Shown: positions 6,054 through 10,695 of the stretch, piece by piece
How positions within the stretch are numbered: position 1 is the stretch's first letter
How the letters are laid out: every line of letters starts with the position of its first letter
From: a bacterium
Lineage (GTDB): Bacteria > CBDUZB01 > JAGLHV01
NCBI GenBank assembly: GCA_023132075.1
Contig: JAGLYT010000026.1
Location: 1-10,695, forward strand
Reading direction: 5' to 3'
DNA: 10,695 nt
Program-made: the position numbers and the translations under genes
The notes under the pieces: model-generated
The model's input: the letters and a program-made list of their open reading frames with translations, nothing else
The model's database searches: none
Told to the model about the DNA's origin: nothing

Positions 6054-6220
6054 AAAAAAAAATAAATCGTCAGGGACAGGCAACAACGGAGTATATTTTA
6101 TTAAGTCTGGTTTTAATTGTGGCGGCTATGGGTGTGAATAAACTTTTTGCAAAATCGATTGCAAAATATTTTAATCATGTAGCTTCTCTGAGAACAGGTG
6201 GGTTGGGAATGTTACCTTGA
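6050..6220 (+). CDS. Small Flp-type (type IVb) prepilin, 56 aa
   Basis: The translation begins MKKKINRQGQATTEYILLSL. It has the Tad-prepilin processing site G9|Q10, with Glu at +5 and Tyr at +6 of the mature form (the Flp signature), followed by a hydrophobic helix to about residue 34. Cleavage would be by a TadV/FppA-type prepilin peptidase not present in the window. The C-terminus (KSIAKYFNHVASLRTGGLGMLP) is mildly basic and lacks the acidic tail of the second Flp at 8472. The ATG overlaps the preceding stop (ATGA), and the SD-like CAGGA lies just upstream within that gene. It may be a minor pilin, since it is grouped with TadE/TadG-like proteins. Confidence 0.85.
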   Translation: MKKKINRQGQATTEYILLSLVLIVAAMGVNKLFAKSIAKYFNHVASLRTGGLGMLP

Positions 6221-6237
6221 GAGTGAGATTGTTTTAA

Positions 6238-6789
6238 ATGTGCAATGGTCAATCAGGACAGGCAATGTTAGAGTCGATGGTTGTTGTTTTAATTGTATGT
6301 GTCTTTATTTTTGGTTTGATGCAGTTGTCTTTGATTGCGACTACCTATATGTCCGGTTATGATGCTGTGCAATCGGCAATACGTTCGAGAATAGTAAATG
6401 GGGGAGGGGGAAATCCCGAGGAAGTTTCTTGTTGGGTAGGACGGGTTGTATTATTAGGTACACAATTTAAAAAACTTGTTTTATTAGGCCCGGGAGGGAT
6501 TTATCCCCTGGTTGATTTTTTTTATAAAGATGTAGTTAACAATAAAAAAGATTATGGGAATAAGCCTATAAAAATTGTAACTGTCAAATTGACTTATCTG
6601 GAAAAGTTAATCTTTGCTTTTCTTTTTCGTCCTGCCAATTCTTCTACGCAAGGTACATTTTTTTATGATAGATATAATACAAGTTCACTTCCTGCCTTTA
6701 TGACTCCGAGAGTTACTTTTTCAAGAATGGTTATTTCTCCGGACGAAAAATTTTACTATAAAGCATATCCCGGAGCACATAATGATTAA
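6238..6789 (+). CDS. TadE-like pseudopilin, 183 aa
   Basis: The prepilin-type N-terminus (NGQSGQAMLESMVVVLIVCV) has cleavage predicted at G7|Q8 with Glu at +5, then one hydrophobic segment (about 13-36). A TadE-like soluble region follows. In Tad systems TadE/TadF are minor pseudopilins needed for Flp pilus assembly. The gene starts 17 nt after the small pilin. The SD is weak (GAG within 6219-6227), so coupling to upstream translation is likely. The end overlaps the next start by 8 nt. Sequence beyond residue 60 is not family-diagnostic to the eye, so TadE versus TadF is not resolved. Confidence 0.75.
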   Translation: MCNGQSGQAMLESMVVVLIVCVFIFGLMQLSLIATTYMSGYDAVQSAIRSRIVNGGGGNPEEVSCWVGRVVLLGTQFKKLVLLGPGGIYPLVDFFYKDVVNNKKDYGNKPIKIVTVKLTYLEKLIFAFLFRPANSSTQGTFFYDRYNTSSLPAFMTPRVTFSRMVISPDEKFYYKAYPGAHND

Positions 6790-7657
6790 ATCGAAATTGA
6801 AAAACAATAACGGCCAAACATTGCCTTTTATGTGTTTGACAGTGTTGGCTTTAGTGATGTTTTGGATGCTGGTAGTGAATATGGGGGTAATGCTCAGGGA
6901 TAGAATTATTGTTCAAAATGCGGCTGATTGTGCGGCACAAACAGCTGCGTGTTATCGCGCGAGGGCTCTGAATTTGGCAGGTCTTTACAATTCTATTTTG
7001 GGAAGTTATATTGTTTATGAAGGGTCTAAAATTTTGCCTCCCCAAGGAGCATGGATTCCTTTTAATAATCCTTATTATACTTATCAACTTACTAAAAACT
7101 TAAATCGGATGATAAGCGGGATTATTCGTTCTTACGGAGGAGGATGGGCTTATTTGAAGGCAAATGAAGTGGCTAAAAAATCGGGTGCGGATGGGATAAA
7201 ATCTCTTCCGATTCCAGGGATGTATTCCCTGGGGCTTAAAGTCGATAAAGTTAAGATTAGATTTTGGAGTACAGCAGTGGTTTACGGTTTACCGGCTCCT
7301 GCCCCTCCTTTTTTTACAAAGAGAGTGAATACCTGGTATTATTTAAAAGATAAATATGGGCCCAGGAAGAATATTGCTATAGCATATAAGCGTCCTCAGT
7401 CAAATTTTTTTCCTATGGGGAAAAATTTCTTTGGTATAACGGAAATTCCTGAAATACTGGCAATAGCTGCAGCTCGTCCGTATAATGCAAAAGGTTCAAT
7501 GTTTCCAAAAAAGAAAACAAAATGGGGATTGAAAGTTATTTTTAAATGGCTTCAAGCTGTTTCCGGTGGATGGGAAGCGCATCTTGTACCGGTAGGAGAT
7601 ATTTCTTTGATTCCGGGGTTGCCCGGAATACCTGCGGGTAAAGCAATAAAACATTGA
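6782..7657 (+). CDS. TadG-like pilus-assembly protein, 291 aa
   Basis: The N-terminus (KNNNGQTLPFMCLTVLALVM) has the Gly-Gln context and a membrane helix at about 14-37. Then comes RDRIIVQNAADCAAQTAACYRARALN, the Ala-rich DAAAxA-like helix typical of the Tad/TadG-like N-terminal domain (Pfam PF13400 type). Unlike true prepilins, no Glu occurs at +5. Full TadG proteins often carry a VWA domain, but no DxSxS MIDAS motif is visible here, so this is a short, VWA-less version. The rest is rich in Pro, Gly and aromatic residues. The start overlaps the end of the TadE-like gene, arguing for coupled expression. A 54-nt gap follows. Confidence 0.7.
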   Translation: MIKSKLKNNNGQTLPFMCLTVLALVMFWMLVVNMGVMLRDRIIVQNAADCAAQTAACYRARALNLAGLYNSILGSYIVYEGSKILPPQGAWIPFNNPYYTYQLTKNLNRMISGIIRSYGGGWAYLKANEVAKKSGADGIKSLPIPGMYSLGLKVDKVKIRFWSTAVVYGLPAPAPPFFTKRVNTWYYLKDKYGPRKNIAIAYKRPQSNFFPMGKNFFGITEIPEILAIAAARPYNAKGSMFPKKKTKWGLKVIFKWLQAVSGGWEAHLVPVGDISLIPGLPGIPAGKAIKH

Positions 7658-7711
7658 ATTACATACTTTTTTTTAAGAATTTTTAAGTTGTGAAAAGGTA
7701 TTATAAATTAA

Positions 7712-8161
7712 ATGCATAAGAAAATTGGGTTTAAAAATAAAAAAGGGCAGGCATTATTGGAAACACTTTTTATTGTTCCTATTGTTGCCGCTTTAATAGC
7801 CGGAATCTGGTTTTTTGCGGCTATTTTTATTACCCAGATACGTTTAAATATGGCCTGTCGGCATGGGGTGTTTCTTATTGTTCATGCCAATTATAATACA
7901 GAACAGGTGATGGGAGAGGTAAAAGATTTTTTGAGGGAAAATAAATTGGCCGAGAGTAAGATAAGGATAAATCATTCCGATATAGACACAAGTTGCGGTA
8001 GGAGGCCGGCCAGGGTCAGTGTAAAATATGAATTAAAGCCGCCGGTATTATTGAGGAAAATTCCCGGGTTTCCTGATCCGATGGTGTTGAAAGGATGTTG
8101 TGAGTGTGCCAATGATACGTGGATGTTTGGTATTCCCGGAAGTAATTTGTCCCATTCATAA
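7712..8161 (+). CDS. Second TadE-like pseudopilin with a C-terminal cysteine cluster, 149 aa
   Basis: The N-terminus NKKGQALLETLFIVPIVAAL has predicted processing at G12|Q13, Glu at +5 and a hydrophobic helix to about residue 43, as in TadE/TadF. The soluble part contains a short alpha/beta region (EQVMGEVKDFLRENKLAESK, then ARVSVKYELKPPVL), ending with a PGFPDPMVLKG segment common in TadE-like tails. Five cysteines (C49, C95, C129, C130, C132) are conspicuous, and the GCCEC cluster could form disulfides or bind metal. The SD is weak (AAAAGG, 7693-7698, rather far from the ATG). The gene precedes a repeat-filled gap. Confidence 0.75.
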   Translation: MHKKIGFKNKKGQALLETLFIVPIVAALIAGIWFFAAIFITQIRLNMACRHGVFLIVHANYNTEQVMGEVKDFLRENKLAESKIRINHSDIDTSCGRRPARVSVKYELKPPVLLRKIPGFPDPMVLKGCCECANDTWMFGIPGSNLSHS

Positions 8162-8275
8162 AAAGTTTCATTGATACTGAGCACTTTGCTTTGTTCAGCA
8201 TAAACTCCCTTGAAGGGAATCGAAGGATCTCGGGTTGATTTGGATTTGCGGATTTTCATTTTGTGTTTTTATATT

Positions 8276-8298
8276 GTCCGCCAATTAGTAAAGCGGAT
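8276..8298 (+). repeat. REP-like hairpin repeat, copy 1
   Basis: TCCGC (8277-8281) pairs with GCGGA (8293-8297) around CAATTAGTAAA. The core GCCA-nT-AGTAA-nGCGG recurs in copy 2 at 8389-8406, about 110 nt away, indicating a repeated element rather than chance. Confidence 0.5.
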
Positions 8299-8387
8299 CT
8301 TTAGTCTTTTGTTTGTAACTTTGCGCCTTTGTGCCTGTTTTTTTCTTTGTCCTTTGTTTTGAATTTAGGATTTTGAATTTTGCTTGT

Positions 8388-8410
8388 TTGCCAGTCAGTA
8401 AGGCGGGAAT
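8388..8410 (+). repeat. REP-like hairpin repeat, copy 2
   Basis: TTGCCAGTCAGTAAGGCGGG has GCC (8390-8392) pairing with GGC (8402-8404) around an AGTCAGTAA loop. It matches copy 1 at GCCA, AGTAA and GCGG positions and is followed by a similar AT-rich tail. Confidence 0.5.
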
Positions 8411-8471
8411 TTGTTTAGGATTTCGTATTTCGGATTTAGTATTTATTTTAAAAAAAGGGGGGTGAAATAAG

Positions 8472-8639
8472 ATGATAAATTTAAGAAAAAATCGGCAGGG
8501 ACAGGGATTGACTGAATATGTTTTACTGGTGCTTTTGATAGCAATTGCCGTTTTTGGGGCAATAAAAATTTTTGGCGGGAAGGTTAAGGGTGGATTTGAA
8601 AAAGCCTCTGAGAAAATTGAGGAAGCACAAGAGGAATAA
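8472..8639 (+). CDS. flp: Flp-family type IVb major pilin candidate, 55 aa
   Basis: The protein begins MINLRKNRQGQGLTEYVLLV. It has processing site G10|Q11, Glu at +5 and Tyr at +6, then a hydrophobic helix (VLLVLLIAIAVFGAIKIFG) and a short charged tail (KVKGGFEKASEKIEEAQEE) typical of Flp pilins. The length is normal for Flp. A strong SD AGGGGGGTGA (8456-8465) sits 6 nt before the ATG, stronger than those of the pseudopilin genes, as expected for the abundant subunit. It directly precedes cpaB and cpaC, the usual Tad order. The acidic tail contrasts with the basic tail of the small pilin at 6050. Confidence 0.9.
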   Translation: MINLRKNRQGQGLTEYVLLVLLIAIAVFGAIKIFGGKVKGGFEKASEKIEEAQEE

Positions 8640-8659
8640 GGGGGAAGAGGGGGAGGATA

Positions 8660-9502
8660 GTGAAAAATAAAAAATTGTTAATAGCATCATTAGGTATTGC
8701 TTTTATAACCGTAGTCTTGGTAGGAGGATATCTTAATAGTTTGGAAGAAGCATATTTGGCCGGAGGTAAAAAAGTAGAAGTTTTAGTGGCTAAAGATTAT
8801 ATCCCTTCTGCTACTTTTATTGGAAAAGAAATGGTAAAAGTGGCTAAAATTCCTTTACAGTTTCGACAGCCGGGAGCTCTTACATCGTTGGAAGAGCTTA
8901 TGGGCAAAAGAGGAAGAAATATTTATTCAACGATTGTTCCCATTATGATTGGGGAACAGATCGTTGCTACTAAACTTTCTTCTCTTGAAAAAGGAACAAG
9001 ATTGTCTTTTGTTATTCCGGAAGGAAAAGGGGCAATTTCTTTAGGTGTGGATAAAGTTAGTGGTGTATCGGGGTTGATTAAAGCCGGTGACCGGGTTAAT
9101 TTAATTACTACTTTTGAATACGAAAAGAAGAACAAATTGGAAGCAAAAACAATTACTTTAATGCAGAATTTATTGGTTTTAGCAGTGAACAAACAACTTG
9201 TCGGGACAATTATTCCTAAAAGAAAAAAAGGAAAATACGAAACCGCTGTTCCGGAAGAAGAATTGCGCACGGTAACTTTAAGTGTAACTCCCCAGGAAGC
9301 GGAAAGAATTATTTTTGCCGCTCATCAGGGAGAATTGATGCTTTATTTAAAAGCACAGGGAAATATAGAAACGGTCCCTGTTTGCGGAACAAATTTATCT
9401 TCTTTGCTGAACGAGAAAAATATAACCCCTTCATCCCGAAATAAATTGGATATGCCTCCTATCATTAAAGGGATTAAAGAAATGATGCCCAGCGAGTACT
9501 AA
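8660..9502 (+). CDS. cpaB: Flp pilus assembly protein CpaB/RcpC
   Basis: An N-terminal membrane anchor or signal (about 5-25) is followed by a SAF domain at about 38-105 (VEVLVAKDYIPSATFI, MVKVAKIP, GRNIYSTIVPIMIGEQIVATKL). The RcpC/CpaB domain then begins GTRLSFVIPEGKGAISLGVD, with GLIKAGDRVNLITTF as its hallmark. CpaB acts in the periplasm with the CpaC secretin to form the outer-membrane channel of the Tad pilus. The start is GTG, chosen because the purine-rich GGGAGGA (8651-8657) lies just ahead and the protein begins with a typical MKNKK n-region. It starts 21 nt after flp and ends 21 nt before cpaC, indicating one operon. Confidence 0.9.
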   Translation: MKNKKLLIASLGIAFITVVLVGGYLNSLEEAYLAGGKKVEVLVAKDYIPSATFIGKEMVKVAKIPLQFRQPGALTSLEELMGKRGRNIYSTIVPIMIGEQIVATKLSSLEKGTRLSFVIPEGKGAISLGVDKVSGVSGLIKAGDRVNLITTFEYEKKNKLEAKTITLMQNLLVLAVNKQLVGTIIPKRKKGKYETAVPEEELRTVTLSVTPQEAERIIFAAHQGELMLYLKAQGNIETVPVCGTNLSSLLNEKNITPSSRNKLDMPPIIKGIKEMMPSEY

Positions 9503-9523
9503 TAAAGACTCAAGGAGTAAATA

Positions 9524-10501
9524 ATGTGGAACAGAATGATATTTAGAAAATTAATAGGTGTTTTTTTCTTTTTATTTTTGTTGTCGGGTTACATTTCCGC
9601 AAAAGACAAAGTTTTAAAGCTGATGGTCGGAGAATCCAGAGTCATCAACATTGCCTATTCTATAAAAAAGATAGCTATAGGCAATCCTATGGTGGCAGAT
9701 GTTACTATGGTTTCTAAAAAAGAAATATTAATTAACGGGACAGGTAGCGGGACTACTTCTTTACTGGTGTGGAATAATAATGGTGGACGGGAAAAATATT
9801 ATTTACAGGTATCACACTCTTTACTTCCTGAACCATTGATTCAACTGCAGGTTCAGATAATAGAGGTGAAGGTGGGTTCACTTAAAAAAATGGGTATTCA
9901 ATGGGCGGATAATATCTCTTTCGAAGAGGAAACCATTCCCGGTATTTTTGATTTAGGAACTATTGCTCGAATGACCAAACTTACGACTACTTTGAATATG
10001 TTACTGCAGGAAGGGGAAGCACGCATTTTAGCTAAGCCCAATCTGGTATCTGTAAGTGGTGGAAAAGCTGATTTTCATGTAGGAGGGGAGATCCCTTTTA
10101 TTGTTCCTCAGGATGAAGGTAGAACGAGTGTAGAATGGAAAAAATATGGAATAACTCTGGAAATCAGTCCTACCGGTGATGAGGCAAAGAAAATTATTGC
10201 TACGGGAATCACGGTTAGTTTAAGTTTGTTGGATTATGACAACGCTGTAAAAATGGAGGGGTATTTAATCCCGGCCATTACCGAAAGAAGAGCAAGTACT
10301 CAGGTACAAGTTCCCGCCGGATCTACTATTGTAATTGCCGGATTAAAACAAACGATAGAACAGAAAAGTGACCAAAAGGTGCCTATTTTAGGGGACATTC
10401 CTCTATTAAAATATTTTTTTAGAGTGCGGGATTCAGATAAAGGGGACACGGAAGTAACGGTGTTTATTACTCCGACTTTTATAAAATCAAATAAAAAGTG
10501 A
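9524..10501 (+). CDS. cpaC: Compact Tad pilus secretin CpaC/RcpA, 325 aa
   Basis: The signal peptide (MWNRMIFRKLIGVFFFLFLL, cleavage after ISA at residue 26) is followed by the pilus-formation N-terminal domain (about 29-98: LMVGESRVINIAYSIKKIAI, ADVTMVSKKEILINGTGSGT). A secretin domain spans about 105-322, with VQIIEVKVGSLKKMGIQW, ARILAKPNLVSVSGGKADF and the diagnostic VPILGDIPLLKYFF (286-299). It forms the outer-membrane ring through which the Flp pilus passes. At 325 residues it is shorter than typical CpaC proteins: the segment between the N-domain and secretin core, where a BON domain often occurs, is nearly absent. AAGGAG (9512-9517) lies 6 nt before the ATG. Confidence 0.93.
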   Translation: MWNRMIFRKLIGVFFFLFLLSGYISAKDKVLKLMVGESRVINIAYSIKKIAIGNPMVADVTMVSKKEILINGTGSGTTSLLVWNNNGGREKYYLQVSHSLLPEPLIQLQVQIIEVKVGSLKKMGIQWADNISFEEETIPGIFDLGTIARMTKLTTTLNMLLQEGEARILAKPNLVSVSGGKADFHVGGEIPFIVPQDEGRTSVEWKKYGITLEISPTGDEAKKIIATGITVSLSLLDYDNAVKMEGYLIPAITERRASTQVQVPAGSTIVIAGLKQTIEQKSDQKVPILGDIPLLKYFFRVRDSDKGDTEVTVFITPTFIKSNKK

Positions 10502-10511
10502 GAAAATATTT

Positions 10512-10695
10512 ATGTCGGGAAAAATTATTTCTATTTTAGATATAGGAAGCCGGACAAGTGCTTTACTTACAGCCGCTTTATCTGTCAGTTTAAAGCAGGA
10601 AACCAAAAGAAAGATTGCTTTATTTGATTTCAGTATTTTTCCGGTTAAAGGGAAAATGAAAATTCTATTTAATCTTTCCCGGGAAAAGAATTTTA
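10512..10695 (+). CDS. CpaE-like MinD/ParA-family protein, N-terminal fragment with degenerate P-loop (runs off right edge)
   Basis: Sixty-one codons are visible. The pattern (GKIISILDIGSRTSALLTAA, then KRKIALFDFSIFP) follows the MinD/CpaE fold: first strand, P-loop, helix, then the second strand with a conserved Asp (ALFDF for the usual VDLD). The order cpaB-cpaC-cpaE is canonical for Tad operons. The deviant Walker motif KGGxGKT is replaced by DIGSRTS, with Arg where the invariant Lys should be. That suggests an ATP-non-hydrolysing, scaffold-type CpaE, though frame and identity beyond the edge are unknown. The SD is weak (GTGAG at 10498-10502), and the start is 10 nt after the cpaC stop. 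Confidence 0.6.
   Translation, partial: MSGKIISILDIGSRTSALLTAALSVSLKQETKRKIALFDFSIFPVKGKMKILFNLSREKNF

Larger units (their letters stand above)
8162..8471 (+). repeat. 310-base intergenic mosaic of short repeats and degenerate REP-like hairpins
   Basis: No gene is supported. In order it contains a CTGAGC/GTTCAG hairpin (8177-8198); a GAATCGAAGGATCTCGGG segment (8217-8234) resembling the interspersed repeat often mistranslated as 'RDPS' proteins; GCC-stem hairpins at 8276-8298 and 8388-8410; CTTTG-type short tandem words (8319-8361); and ATTTAGGATTT/TTTCGTATTTCGGATTT words (8363-8442). Base composition is T-rich on this strand, unlike the flanking genes. The final AAAAGGGGGGTGA provides the SD of the Flp pilin. 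A promoter for the Flp gene could be here, but none is convincing. Confidence 0.6.

Noticed and set aside
7972-8259. Minus-strand open frame reading like RDPSIPFK...EQSK
   Set aside because: It resembles the spurious proteins translated from a widespread intergenic repeat and overlaps a well-supported TadE-like gene.

Overview
The window looks like chromosome of an AT-rich, Gram-negative-type bacterium, probably an uncultured candidate phylum. The evidence is a PorV/PorQ-family outer-membrane barrel, secreted proteins ending in FlgD/T9SS-like beta-sandwich tails, a secretin and a Tad (Flp) pilus locus, with A/T-rich codons and strong Shine-Dalgarno sites. The combination resembles Omnitrophota, Desantisbacteria or Elusimicrobiota relatives, but the phylum cannot be fixed from this stretch. 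All genes are on the + strand.

Layout. (1) 2-1198: C-terminal part of a large secreted surface protein with an Ig-like domain and a C-terminal sorting-like domain. (2) 1199-1643: a gene-free, AT-rich control region with about 114-nt degenerate tandem modules, two of which carry a CRP/FNR-like GTGA-N6-TCAC palindrome. (3) 1644-3209: a PorV/PorQ-type barrel fused to a lysine-rich repeat and two TPRs. (4) 3187-3813: a self-contained unit made of a near-consensus sigma70 promoter inside the end of the porV-like gene, a class I cyclic-di-GMP riboswitch whose 3' side doubles as terminator stem, a strong SD, an 83-residue stand-alone MshEN-type (cyclic-di-GMP-binding) protein and a perfect 10-bp terminator hairpin. 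(5) From a second good promoter at 3816-3844: a secreted CBM9-like/Fn3-like/FlgD-tail protein, then a Tad pilus cluster. The cluster holds an unrecognised membrane protein, a small Flp-type pilin, a TadE-like and a TadG-like protein, a second TadE-like protein, a repeat-filled gap (8162-8471), a canonical Flp pilin, CpaB, a compact CpaC secretin and the start of a CpaE/MinD-like protein that runs off the right edge.

How it may work together. The barrel and the tail-bearing proteins suggest a type IX-like secretion route for surface proteins. The Tad genes would build an adhesive pilus. The riboswitch-MshEN unit sits between them and senses cyclic-di-GMP twice: the RNA should permit transcription when the ligand is high, and the encoded protein should bind the same ligand. 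This is the most interesting element in the window. It is a plausible feed-forward c-di-GMP relay that could license the pilus or another ATPase-driven machine; its target is inference only.
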